Part shown: positions 46,411 to 60,400 of the stretch, piece after piece
Position numbering within the stretch: the first letter of the stretch is position 1
How the letters are laid out: every line of letters starts with the position of its first letter
NCBI GenBank assembly: GCA_026168455.1
Contig: CM047431.1
Location: 65,538,668 to 65,602,667, forward strand
Origin: Theocolax elegans
Lineage: Eukaryota; Arthropoda; Insecta; Hymenoptera; Cerocephalidae
DNA length: 64,000 nucleotides
Direction: 5' to 3'
Program-made: the position numbers and the translations under genes
The notes under the pieces: model-generated
Databases searched by the model: none
What the model was told of the DNA's origin: nothing
Seen by the model: the letters and a program-made list of their open reading frames with translations, nothing else

Positions 46411-46940
46411 AGACGTCCGAATATTCAAATTATTAGATTTCGTTCCATAGCCGGGGGGATACAATTCACATGCATTTTTACACGTATATACACGTATAAA
46501 CCAGCTAAGAAGTCCAAATTTTCAATTTTTTAGATTTCGTTCCATAGCCGGGGTTAATTCAAATACATTTTTACACATATAAACACGTATAAACCGGCTA
46601 AAAAGTCCTAATTTTCAAATTTTAGATTTCGTTCCATAGCCGGGGGGATACAATTCAAATACATTTTTACACGTATAAACACGTATAAACCGGCTTAGAC
46701 GTCCGAATATTCAAATTATTAGATTTCGTTCCATAGCCGGGGGGATACAATTCACATGCATTTTTACACGTATATACACGTATAAACCAGCTAAGAAGTC
46801 CAAATTTTCAATTTTTTAGATTTCGTTCCATAGCCGGGGTTAATTCAAATACATTTTTACACATATAAACACGTATAAACCGGCTAAAAAGTCCTAATTT
46901 TCAAATTTTAGATTTCGTTCCATAGCCGGGGGGATACAAT
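46411..46940. repeat. 286-bp tandem duplication
   Basis: The block starting AGACGTCCGAATATTC at 46411 recurs at 46697 and matches for about 245 bp, including the rare AGACGTCCG and GGGGTTAATTC variants. The copies separate where one reads ACAATTCAAATAC and the other ACAATTCACATGC. Confidence 0.8.
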
Positions 46941-47867
46941 TCACATGCATTTTTACACGTATATACACGTATAAACCGGCTTAGAAGTCCAAATTTTCAA
47001 ATTTTTAGATTTCGTTACATCGCCGGGGGGATTGAATTCACATGCATGTTTCACGTATAAACACGTATAAACCGGCTTAGAAGTTCAAATTTTCAAATTT
47101 TTAGATTTCGTTCCATAGTTGGGGTTGAATTCAAATTCATTTTTACACATATAAATACGTATAGACAGGCTAAGAAGTCCGAATTTTCAAATTTTTAGAT
47201 TTCGTTCCATAGCCGGAGGGATTGAATTCACATGCATTTTTCACGTATAAACACCTATAAACAGGCTTAGAAGTCCAAATTTTCAAATTTTTAGATTTCG
47301 TTCCATAGCCGGGGGGATACAATTCACATGCATTTTTACACGTATATACACGTATACACCGGCTTAGAAGTCCAAATTTTAAAATTTTTAGATTTCGTTA
47401 CATCGCCGGGGGGATTGAATTCTAATGATATTTTACACGTACAAACACGTATAAACCAGCTAAGAAGTCCAAATTTTCAAATTTTTAGATTTCGTTCCAT
47501 AGCCGGGGGGATTAAATTCACATGCATTTATCACGTATAAGCACGTATAAACCGGCTTAGAAGTCCATATTTTCAAATTTTTAGATTTCGACCAATACCG
47601 GGGGGATTGAATTCACATGCATTTTTACACATACAAACACGTATAAACCGGCTAAGAAGTCCGAATTTTCAAATTTTTGAATTAGTTCCATAGCCGGGGG
47701 ATTGAATTCACATGCATTTTTCAAGTATAAACACGTATAAACTGGCTTAGAAGTCCAAATTTACAAATTTTTAGATTTCGTTCCATAGCCGGGGGGATAC
47801 AATCACATGCATTTTTACACGTATATACACGTATAAACCGCTTAGAAGTCCAAATTTTCAATTTTAG

Positions 47868-48374
47868 GCACGACCTTACACGGGAGAGCCTTATATTTTC
47901 ATCATCGCAAAATGTGTGATGCATCAAAATATACTAGATAATAGTTTGTAAGAGAAATTTATGTGTATTAGAATTCATTTAAGGCCCTCCCTAAAATGTA
48001 TGTATAGATGTATGTATGTATGTAATCATGTATCAAAGATAACTCAGTCAATTTTTACCGATTTAGCTGAGATTCACAGGGTAACTTCGTCATAATGTAA
48101 TTAGATAATGGTCCTATTTTCAGATATATAGCACTGAAACACTTTAAGTTATGGCATTATTTTTAATTCCTTAGAAACGGTTTTGTAGCATTATCTTGAA
48201 ATGTATTAATTCTACATAAAAACTTTATACGGACGAAATGTTCGTCTCAAAATAACAAACTTTTCCTATTGTACACTTAACGCTCAAAACTATTTTCGAA
48301 GATAAACATAGAAAAACGGTCAAAATAACGAAAAAGCACAAAAAAACACGTTTTTCGCAATAAAACAATGTATT
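47868..48374. other. Non-satellite segment beside the assembly gap
   Basis: The satellite stops inside a monomer (CAATTTTAG) at 47867. About 500 bp of A/T-rich sequence with no satellite similarity follows. It has a TGTA-rich microsatellite and no convincing ORF. The gap cuts its right end, so terminal repeats of a possible insertion cannot be tested. The family is not recognised. Confidence 0.8.
47996..48024. repeat. (TGTA)n microsatellite
   Basis: An imperfect ATGTATGTA run interrupted by TAG, inside the non-satellite segment. Confidence 0.8.
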
Positions 48375-48474
48375 NNNNNNNNNNNNNNNNNNNNNNNNNN
48401 NNNNNNNNNNNNNNNNNNNNNNNNNNNNNNNNNNNNNNNNNNNNNNNNNNNNNNNNNNNNNNNNNNNNNNNNNN
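48375..48474. other. Assembly gap (100 N)
   Basis: Exactly 100 N, the usual placeholder for a scaffold gap of unknown size. The true distance and content between 48374 and 48475 are unknown. Satellite begins on the right side at the monomer end GTTCCATAGCC. Confidence 0.99.
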
Positions 48475-51400
48475 GTTCCATAGCCGGGGGATACAATTCA
48501 CATGCATTTTACACGTATATACACGTATAAACCGGCTTAGAAGTCCAAATTTTCAAATTTTTAGATTTCGTTCCATAGCCGGGGTTGAATTCAAATACAT
48601 TTTTACACATATAAACACGTATAAACCGGCTAAAAAGTCCTAATTTTCAAATTTTTAGATTCGTTCCATAACCGGGGGGATACAATTCACATGCATTTTT
48701 ACACGTATATACACGTATAACCGGCTTAGAAGTCCAAATTTTCAAATTTTTAGATTTCGTTACATCGCCGGGGGGATTGAATTCTAATGATATTTTACAC
48801 GTACAATCACGTATAACCAGCTAAGAAGTCCAATTTTTAATTTTTTAGATTTCGTTCCATGGCCGGGGTTGGATTCAAATACATTTTTACACATATAAAC
48901 ACGTATAAACCGGCCGAGAAGTCCGAATTTTCAAATTTTTTAGATTACGTCCAATACCGGGGGATTGAATTCACATGCAATTTTATAGGTACAAACACGT
49001 TAAAACCGGCTAAGAAGTCCAAATTTTCAAATTTTAGATTTCGTTCCATAGCCGGGGTTGAATTCAAATACATTTTACACATATAAACACGTATAAACAG
49101 GCTAAGAATCCGAATTTTCAAATTTTAGATTTCGTTCCATAGCCGGGGGGATACAATTCACATGCATTTTTACACGTATATACACGTATAAACCGGCTTA
49201 GAAGTCCAAATTTTCAAATTTTTAGATTTCGTTCCATAGCCGGGGTTGAATTCAAATACATTTTTACACATATAAACACGTATAAACCGGCTAAGAAGTC
49301 CGAATATTCAAACTTTTAGATTTCGTTCCATAGCCGGGGGGATACAATTCACATGCATTTTACACGTATATACAAGTATAAACGGCTTAGAAGTCCAAAT
49401 TTTAAAATTTTTAGATTCGTTACATCGCCGGGGGGATTGAATTCTAATGATATTTTACACGTACAAACACGTATAAACCGGCTTAGAAGTTCAAATTTTC
49501 AAATTTTTTGATTTCGTTCCATAGTTGGGGTTGAATTCAAATACATTTTTACACATATAAATACGTATAGACAGGCTAAGAAGTCAGAATATTCAAATTT
49601 TGAGATTTCGTTCCATAGCCGGGGAGATACAATTCACATGCATTTTTACACGTTTATACACGTATAAACCGGCTTAGAAGTCCAAATTTTAAAATTTTTA
49701 GATTTCGTTACATCGGCGGGGGGATTGAATTCTAATGATATTTTTACACGTACAAACACTATAAACCAGCTAAGTAGTCCAAATTTTCAAATTTTTAGAT
49801 TCGTCCAATACCGAGGGGATGATTCACATGCGTTCCATAGCCGGGGGGATACAATTCACTAGCATTTTTACACGTATATACACGTATAAACCGGCTTAGA
49901 AGTCCAAATTTTAAAATTTTTAGATTTCGTTCCATAGCCGGGGTTGAATTCAAATACATTTTACAGATATAAACACGAATAGACAGGCTAAGAAGTCCGA
50001 ATATTCAAATTTGAGATTTCGTTCCATAGCCGGGGGGATACAATTCACATGCATTTTACACGTATATACACGTATAAACCGGCTTAGAAGTCCAAATTTT
50101 CAAATGTTTAGATTTCGTTACATCGCCGGGGGGATTGAATTCACATGCATTTATCACGTATAAACACGTATAAACCGGCTTAGAAGTCCAAATTTTCAAA
50201 TTTTTAGATTTCGACCAATACCGGGGGGATTGAATTCACATGCATTTTACACGTACAAACACGTATAAACCGGCTAAGAAGTCCGATTTTTCAAATTTTT
50301 GAATTATTCCATAGCCGGGGGATTGAATTCACATGCATTTTTCACGTATAAACACGTATAAACCAGCTAAGAAGTCCAAATTTTCAAATTTTTAGATTTC
50401 GTTCCATAGCCGGGGGGATTGAATTCACATGCATTTATCACGTATAAACACGTATAAACCGGCTTAGAAGTCCAAATTTTCAAATTTTTAGATTTCGACC
50501 AATACCGGGGGGATTGAATTCACATGCATTTTTACACGTACAAACACGTATAAACCGGCTAAGAAGTCCGATTTTTCAAATTTTTGAATTGTTCCATAGC
50601 CGGGGGATGAATTCACATGCATTTTTCACGTATAAACACGTATAAACCGGCTAAAAGTCCAATTTTTCAAAATTTTTTGATTTCGTCCATAGCCGGGGGG
50701 ATACAATTCACATGCATTTTTACACGTATATACACAAACCGGCCTTAGAAGTCCAAATTTCAAATTTTAGATTTCGTTACATCGCCGGGGGGATTGAATT
50801 CTATGATATTTTACACGTACAAACACGTATAAACCAGCTAAGTAGTCCAAATTTTCAAATTTTTAGATTTCGTCCAATACCGAGGGGATTGAATCACATG
50901 CGTTCCATAGCCGGGGGGATACAATCACATGCATTTTTACACGTATATACACGTATAAACCGGCTTAGAAGTCCAAATTTTAAAATTTTTGATTTCGTTC
51001 CATAGTTGGGGTTGAATTCAAATACATTTTTACACATATAAATAGTATAGACAGGCTAAGAAGTCAGAATATTCAAATTTGAGATTTCGTTCCATAGCCG
51101 GGGAGATACAATTCACATGCATTTTTACACGTTTTACACGTATAAACCAGCTAAGAATCTCCAAATTTTCAAATTTTTAGATTTCGTTCCAAGCCGGGGT
51201 TGAATTCAAATACATTTTTACACGTATAAACACGTATAAACCGGCTAAAAAGTCCTAATTTTCAAATTTTTAGATTTCGTTCCATAGCCGGGGGGATACA
51301 ATTCACATGCCATTTTTACACGTATATACACGTATAAACCGGCTTAGAAGTCCAAATTTTTAAATTTTTAGATTTCGTTACATCGGCGGGGGGATTGAAT

Positions 51401-54400
51401 TCTAATGATATTTTTACACGTACAAACACGTATAAACCAGCTAAGTAGTCCAAATTTTCAAATTTTTAGATTCGTCCAATACCGAGGGGATTGAATTCAC
51501 ATGCGTTCCATAGCCGGGGGATACAATCACTAGCATTTTTACACGTATATACACGTATAAACCGGCTTAGAAGTCCAAATTTTAAAATTTTTAGATTTCG
51601 TTCCATAGCCGGGTTGAATTCAAACATTTACAGATATAAACACGAATAGACAGGCTAAGAAGTCCGAATATTCAATTTTGAGATTTTCGTTCCATAGCCG
51701 GGGGATACATCACATGCATTTTTACACGTATAACACGTATAAACCGGCTTAGAAGTCCAAATTTTCAAATGTTAGATTTCGTTACATCGCCGGGGGGATT
51801 GAATTCACATGCATTTATCAGTATAAACACTATAAACCGGCTTAGAAGTCCAAATTTTCAATTTTTAGATTTCGACCAATACCGGGGGGATTGAATTCAC
51901 ATGCTTTTTACACGTACAAACACGTATAAACCGGCTAAGAGTCCGATTTTTCAATTTTTGAATTAGTTCCATAGCCGGGGGATTGAATTCACATGCATTT
52001 TCCGTATAAACACGTATAAACCAGCTAAGAAGTCCAAATTTCAATTTTTAGATTTCGTTCCATAGCCGGGGGATTGAATTCACATGCATTATCACGTATA
52101 ACACGTATAAACCGGCTTAGAAGTCCAAATTTTCAAATTTTTAGATTCGACCAATAACCGGGGGGATTGATTCACATGCATCTTTTACACGTACAAAACG
52201 TATAAACCGCTAAGAAGTCCGATTTTTCAAATTTTTGAATTAGTTCCATAGCCGGGGGATGAATTCACATGCATTTTTCACGTATAAACCGTATAAACCG
52301 CTAAAAAGTCCTAATTTTCAATTTTTAGATTTCGTTCCATAGCGGGGGGATACAATTCACATGCATTTTTACACGTTTATACCGTAGAAACCGGCTTAGA
52401 AGTCCAAATTTTCAAATTTTTAGATTTCGTTACATCGCCGGGGGGATTGAATTCTAATGATATTTTACACGTACAAACACGTATAAACCAGCTAAGTAGT
52501 CCAAATTTTCAAATTTTAGATTTCGTCCAATACCGAGGGGATTGAATTCACATGCGTTCCATAGCCGGGGGATACAATTCACATGCCATTTTTACACGTA
52601 TAACACGTATAAACCGGCTTAGAAGTCCAATTTTAAAATTTTTAGATTTCGTTACATCGCCGGGGGGATTGAATTCTAATGATATTTTACACGTACAACA
52701 CGTATAAACCAGCTAAGAAGTCCAAATTTTCAAATTTTTAGATTTCGTTCATAGCCGGGGGATTGGATTCACATTCATTTATCACGTATAAACACGTATA
52801 AACCCGTCTAGAAGGTCCAAATTTTTAAATTTTTAGATTTCGACCAATACCGGGGGGATTGAATACACTGCATTTAACAGTACAAACAACTATAAACCAG
52901 CTAAGAAGTCCAAATTTTCAAATTTTTAGATTTCGTTCCATAGCCGGGGGATTGAATTCACATGCATTTATCACGTATAAACCGTATAAACCGGATTAGA
53001 AGTCCAAATTACAAATTTTTAGATTTCGTTCCATAGCCGGGGTTGAATTCAAATACATTTTACACATATAAACACGTATAAACCGGCCGAGAAGTCCGAA
53101 TTTCAAATTTTTTAGATTACGTCCAATACCGGGGGGATTGAATTCACATTCATTTTATACGTACAAACACGTATAAAACCGGCTAAGAAGTTCAAATTTT
53201 CAAATTTTTAGATTTCGTTCATACCGGGGTTGAATTCAAATACATTTTTACACGTATAAACACGTATAAACCGGCTTAGAAGTGCGAATATTCCAAATTA
53301 TTATTTCGTTCATAGCCGGGGGATACAATCACATGCATTTTACACGTATATACACGTATAAACCAGCTAAGAAGTCCAAATTTTCAAATTTTTAGATTTC
53401 GTTCCATAGCCGGGGTTGAATTCAATACATTTTTACACATATAAACAATATAAACCGGCTTAAAAAGTCGTATTTCAAATTTTTAGATTTCGTTCCATAG
53501 CCGGGGGATACAATTCACATGCATTTTTCACGTTATCCACGTATAACAGGCTTAGAAGTCCAAATTTTCAAATTTTAGATTTCGTTTCATAGCCGGGGTT
53601 GAATTCAATACATTTTTACACGTATAAACACGTATAAACGGCTTTAAGAAGTCCGAATATTCAAATTATTAGATTTCGTTCCATAGCCGGGGGGATCAAT
53701 TCCATGCATTTTTACACGTATACACGTATAAACAGCTAGAAGTCCAAATTTTCAATTTTTAGGTTCGTTCCATAGCCGGGGTAGAATTCAATACATTTTT
53801 ACACATTAAACACGTATAGACAGCTAAGAAGTCCATATTGCAAATTTTTATTTTCGTTCCATAGCCGGGGGATGAATTCACATGCATTTATCACGTTTAA
53901 ACACGGTATAAACCGGCTAAGCTGTCCAATTTTTCAAATTTTTAGATTTCGACTGATACCGGGGGGATTGAATTCACATGCATTTTACACGTACAAACAC
54001 GTATAAACCGGCTAAGAAGTCCGAATTTTCAAAATTTTTGAATTAGTTCCATAGAGCCGGGATTGATTCACAGCATTTTTTCCGTATAAACACGTATAAA
54101 CAGGCTTAGAAGTCCAAATTTTCAAATTTTTAGGATTTCGTTTCATACCGGGTTGAATTCAAATACATTTTTACACGTATAAACACGTATAAACCGGCTT
54201 AGAAGTCCGAATATTCAAATTATTAGATTTCGTTCCATAGCCGGGGGATACAATTCACATGCATTTTACACGTAATTACACGTATCAACCACTAAGAAGT
54301 CCAAATTTTCAAATTTTTAGGTTCGTTCCATAGCCGGGGTAGAATTCAAATACATTTTTTAACACATATAACACGTTAGACAGTAAGGTCCATATTTTCA

Positions 54401-57400
54401 ATTTTATATTTCGTTCCATAGCCGGGGGGATTGAATTCACATGCATTTATCAGTATAAACACGTATAAACCGGCCGAGAATCCGAATTTCAATTTTTAGA
54501 TTACGTCCATACGGGGGGGATTGAATTCACATGCATTTTTACACGTACAAACACGTATAAACCGGCTTAGAAGTTCAATTTTCAAATTTTTAGATTTCGT
54601 TCCATAGCCGGGGTTGAATTCAAATACATTTTACACATAAACACGAATACAGGCTAGAAGTCCGAATATTCAAATTTTGAGATCGTTACATCGCCGGGGG
54701 ATGAATTCTAATGATTTTTACACGTACATCACGTATAAACCAGCTAAGAAGTCAAATTGTTTCAAATTTTTAAGATTCTTTCTATAGTCGGGGGGATTGA
54801 ATTCACATGCATTTTACACTATAAACACTTATAAACCGGCCGTGGATGTCCGAATTTTCAAATTTTTTAGATTACGTCCAATCGGGGGATTGAATTCACA
54901 TGCATTTTACACGTACATACACGGATAAACGGCCGAGAAGTCCAAATTTCAAATTTTTAGATTTCGTCCAATACCGAGGGGATTGATTCACATGCGTTCC
55001 ATAGCCGGGGGATACAATTCACTAGCATTTTTACGCGTATATACACGTATAAACCGGCTTAGAAGTCCAAATTTTAAAATTTTTAGATTCGTTCCATAGC
55101 CGGGGTTGAATTCAAATACATTTTACAGATAAACACGAATAGACAGGCTAAGAGTCCGAATATTCAATTTTGAGATTTCGTTCCATAGCCGGGGGGATAC
55201 AATTCACATGCATTTTTACACGTATATACACGTATAAACCGGCTTAGAAGTCCAATTTCAAATGTTTAGATTTCGTTACATCGCCGGGGGGATTGAATTC
55301 ACATGCATTTATATCACGTATAAAAACACGTATAAACCGGCTTAGAAGTCCAAATTTTCAAATTTTTAGATTTCGACCATACCGGGGGATGAATTCACAT
55401 GCATTTTTACACGTACAAACACGTATAAACCGGCTAGAAGTCCGATTTTTCAATTTTTGAATTAGTTCCATAGCCGGGGGATGAATTCACATGCATTTTT
55501 CACGTATAAACACGTAAAACCAGCTAAGAAGTCCAAATTTTCAAATTTTTAGATTTCGTTCATAGCCGGGGGATTGAATTCACATGCATTTATCACGTAT
55601 AAACACGTATAAACCGTCTTAGAAGTCCAAATTTTCAAATTTTTAGATTTCGACCAATACCGGGGGATGAATTCATGCATTTTTACACGTACAAACACGT
55701 ATAAACCGGCTAAGAAAGTCCGATTTTTCAAATTTTGAATTAGTTCCATAGCCGGGGGCTTGAATTCACATGCATTTTTCACGTATAAACACGTATAAAC
55801 CAGCTAAGAGTCCAAATTTTCAAATTTTTAGATTTCGTTTCCATAGCCGGGGGATTGATTCACATGCATTTATCACGTATAAAACGTAAACCGGCTTAGA
55901 AGTCCAAATTTTCAAATTTTAGATTTCGACCATACCGGGGGATTGATTCACATGCATTTTTACACGTACAACACGTATAAACCGGCTAAGAAGTCCGATT
56001 TTTCAAATTTTGAATTAGTTCCATAGCCGGGGGATTGAATTCACATGCATTTTTCACGTATAACACGTATAAACCGGCTAAAAGTCCTAATTTCAAATTG
56101 TTAGATTCGTTCCATAGCCGGGGGGATACAATTCACATGCTTTTTACACGTATATACACGTATAACACGGCTTTAGAAGTCCAAATTTTCAAATTTTTAG
56201 ATTTCGTTACATCGCCGGGGGGATTGATTCTAATGATATTTTACACGTACAAACACTATAAACCGCTAAGTAGTCCAAATTTTCAAATTTTTAGATTTCG
56301 TCCATATACCGAGGGGATTGAATTCACATGCGTTCCATAGCGGGGGGTATACAATTCACATGCATTTTTTTACACGTATATACACGTATAAACCGGCTAG
56401 AAGTCCAAATTTTAAAATTTTATAGATTTCGTTCCAATAGCCGGGTGTTGATTCAAATACATTTTACAGATATAAACACGAATAGACATCTAAGAAGTCA
56501 GAATATTCAAATTTTTGAGATTTCGTTCCATAGCCGGGGGGATGGATTCCTGCTTATCACGTATAACCGTATAAACCGGCTTAGAATCCAAATTTCAAAT
56601 TTTTAGATTTCGACCAATACCGGGGGGATTGAATTCACATGCATTTTACCGTACAAACACGTATAAACCGGCTAAGATCCGATTTTTTCAAATTTTTGAT
56701 TAGTTCCATAGCGGGGGATTGAATTCACATGCATTTTTCAACACGTATATACACTATAAACCGGCTTAGAAGTCCAAATTTTCAAATGTTTAGATTTCGT
56801 TACATCGCCGGGGGGATGAATTCTAATGATATTTACCCGTACAACACGTATAAACCAGCTAAGAAGTCCAATTTTCAAATTTTTAGATTTCGTTCCATAG
56901 CCGGGGATTGGATTCACATGCATTTATCACGTATAAACACGTATAAACCGCTTAGAATCCAAATTTTTAAATTTTTAGATTTCGACCATACCGGGGGATT
57001 GAATCCATGCATTTCACGTACAAACACGTATAAACCACTAAGAAGTCCAAATTTCAAATTTTTAGATTTCGTTCCATACCGGGGGGTTGAATTCACATGC
57101 ATTTATCACGTATAAACACGTAAAACGGATTGAAGTCCAAATTTACAATTTTTAGATTTCGTTCCATAGCCGGTTGAATTCAAATACATTTTACACATAT
57201 AAACACGTATAAACCGGCCGAGAAGTCCGAATTTTCAAATTTTTTAGATTACGTCCAATACCGGGGGGATTGAATTCACATGCAATTTTTATACTACACG
57301 TATAAACCGCTAAGAGTCCAATTTTTCAAATTTTTAGATTTCGTTTCCATAGCCGGGGTTGAATTCAAATAATTTTACACAATAAACACGTTAAACAGGC

Positions 57401-60400
57401 TAGAATCCGAATTTCAAATTTTTAGATTTGTTCCATAGCCGGGGATACAATTCACATGCGTTTTTACACGTATATACACGTATAACCGGCTTAGAAGTCC
57501 AAATTTTCAATTTTTAGATTTCGTTCCATGGCGGGTTGGATTCAAAATACATTTTTACACATATAAACACGTATAGTCAGGCTAAGAAGTCCAAATTTTC
57601 AAAGTTTTAGATTTCGTTCTATAGCCGGGGGATTGAATTCACATGCATTTTTCACGTAATAAAACGTATAAACAGGCTTAGAAGTCCAAATTTTCAAATT
57701 TTTAGATTTCGTTTCATAGCCGGGTTGAATTCAAATACATTTTTACACGTATAAAACACGTATAAACCGGCTTAGAAGTGCGAATATTCAAATTATTAGA
57801 TTCGTTCCATAGCCGGGGGGATACAATTCACATGCATTTTTACACGTATATACACGTATAAACCAGCTAAGAAGTCCAAATTTTCAAATTTTTAGATTTC
57901 GTTCCATAGCCGGGGTTGAATTCAAATACATTTTTACACATATAAACACGTATAAACCGGCTAAAAAGTCGTAATTTTCAAATTTTTAGATTTCGTTCCA
58001 TAGCCGGGGGATACAATTCACATGCATTTTTACACGTATATACACGTATAAACAGGCTTAGAAGTCCAAATTTTCAAATTTTTAGATTTCGTTTCATAGC
58101 CGGGGTTGAATTCAAATACATTTTTACACGTATAAACACGTATAAACCGGCTTAGAAGTCCGAATATTCAAATTATTAGATTTCGTTCCATAGCCGGGGG
58201 GATACAATTCACATGCATTTTACACGTATATACACGTATAAACCAGCTAAGAAGTCCAAATTTTCAAATTTTTAGGTTTCGTTCCATAGCCGGGGTAGAA
58301 TTCAAATACATTTTTACACATATAAACACGTATAGACAGGCTAAGAAGTCCATATTTGCAAATTTTTATATTTCGTTCCATAGCCGGGGGGATTGAATTC
58401 ACATGCATTTATCACGTTTAAACACGTATAAACCGGCTAAGATGTCCAATTTTTCAAATTTTTTAGATTTCGACTTATACCGGGGGGATTGAATTCACAT
58501 GCATTTTTTACACGTACAAACACGTATAAACCGGCTAAGAAGGTCCGAATTTTTCAAATTTTTGAATTAGTTCCATAGCCGGGGATTGAATTCACATGCA
58601 TTTTTCACGTATAAACACGTATAAACAGGCTTAGAAGTCCAAATTTTTCAAATTTTTAGATTTCGTTTCATAGCCGGGGTGAATTCAAATACATTTTTAC
58701 ACGTATAAACACGTATAACCGGCTTAGAAGTCCGAATATCAAATTATTAGTTTCGTTCCATAGCCGGGGGATACAATTTCCATGCATTTTCACGTATAAC
58801 ACGTATAAACCAGCTAGAAGTCCAAATTTTTCAATTTTTAGGTTTCGTTCCATAGCCGGGGTAGAATTCAATACATTTTTACAACATATAACACGTATAG
58901 ACAGGCTAAGAAGTCCATATTTTCAAATTTTTATATTTCGTTCCATAGCCGGGGGGATTGATCACATGCATTTATCACGTATAAACCGTATAAACGGCCG
59001 AGAAGTCCGAATTTCAATTTTTTAGATACGTCCAATACGGGGGGGATTGAATTCACATCATTTTTACACGTACAAACACGTATAACGGCTTAGAAGTTCA
59101 AATTTTCAAATTTTAGATTTCGTTCCATAGCCGGGTTGAATTCAAATACATTTACACATATAACCACGAATAGACAGGCTAAAATCCGAATATTCAATTT
59201 TGAGATTTCGTTACATCGCCGGGGGATTGAATTCTAATGATATTTTACCGTACAATCACGTATAACCCAGCTAAGAAGTCCAAATTTTCAAATTTTTAAG
59301 ATTCTTTCTATTCGGGGGGATTGAATTCCATGCATTTTACACGTATAAACACTTATAAACCGGCCGTGATGTCCTTTTTCAAATTTTTAGATTACGTCCA
59401 ATACGGGGGGGATTGAATTCACATGCATTTTTACACGTACAAACACGGATAAACCGCCGAGAAGTCCGAATTTTCAAATTTTTTAAATTACGTCCAATAC
59501 GGGGGGGATTGAATTCACATGCATTTTAACAACGTACAAACACGTATAACCGCTTGAAGTTCAAATTTTCAAATTTTTAGATTTCGTTCCATAGCGGGGA
59601 TTGAATTCACATGCATTTTTCACGTATAAACACGTAAAACTGCTTAGAAGTCCAAATTTACACATTTTAGATTTCGTTCCATAGCCGGGGTTGAATTCAA
59701 ATACATTTACACATTTAAACACGTATAGACAGGCTAAGAAGTCCGAATTTTCAAACTTTTAGATTTCGTTCCATAGCCGGGGGGGATACATTCACATTCA
59801 TTTTTACACGTATATACCTATAAACCGGCTTAGAACTCCAAATTTTCAATTTTTAGATTTCGTTCCAGGCCGGGGGTATACAATTCACATGCATTTTTAC
59901 ACGTATTACACTTAAACCGGCTTAGAAATCCAAATTTAAAATTTTTAGATTTCGTTACATCGCCGGGGGATTGAATTCTAATGATATTTTACACGTACAA
60001 ACTCGTATAAACCAGCTAAGAAGTCCAAATTTTCAAATTTTTAGATTTCGTTCATAGTCGGGGGGATTGAATTCACATGCATTTTACACGTATAAACACG
60101 TATAAACCGGCCGAGAATTCCGAATTTTCAAATTTTTTAGATTACGTCCAATACCGGGGGGATTGAATTCACAATGCATTTTTACGCGTACAAACACGTA
60201 TAAACCGGCTTAGAAGTTCAAATTTTCAAATTTTAGATTTCGTTCCACAGCCGGGGTTGAATTCAAATACATTTTACACATATTAACACCGTATAGACAG
60301 GCTAAGAAGTCCGAATATTCAAATTTGAGATTTCGTTCCATAGCCGGGGGGATTGAATTCACATGCATTTTCACGTATAAACACGTATAAACAGGCTTAG

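Larger units (their letters stand above)
20595..47867. repeat. ~95-bp satellite array, main block
   Basis: Tandem monomers of 94-97 bp (examples measured between GAATTC sites: 94, 96, 95). A typical monomer starts GAATTCACATGCATTT, has two ACGTATAAAC-like motifs in tandem, then GGCTTAGAAGTCC, an A/T-rich middle and TTTCGTTCCATAGCC followed by 4-7 G. Several types recur: a GGGGTTGAATTCAAATAC type, an ATTCTAATGATATTTTAC type, a GGGATACAATTC type with CGTATATACACG, a CGTCCAATACC-ending type, and one with TTTTTGAATTAGTTCC. They are ordered in multi-monomer blocks. Short open frames on both strands are by-products of monomers near a multiple of three. No gene is present. Confidence 0.97.

Noticed and set aside
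20595..47867. Regular direct repeats resembling a CRISPR array
   Set aside because: Units are contiguous ~95-bp satellite monomers with no unique spacers, in a eukaryotic setting.
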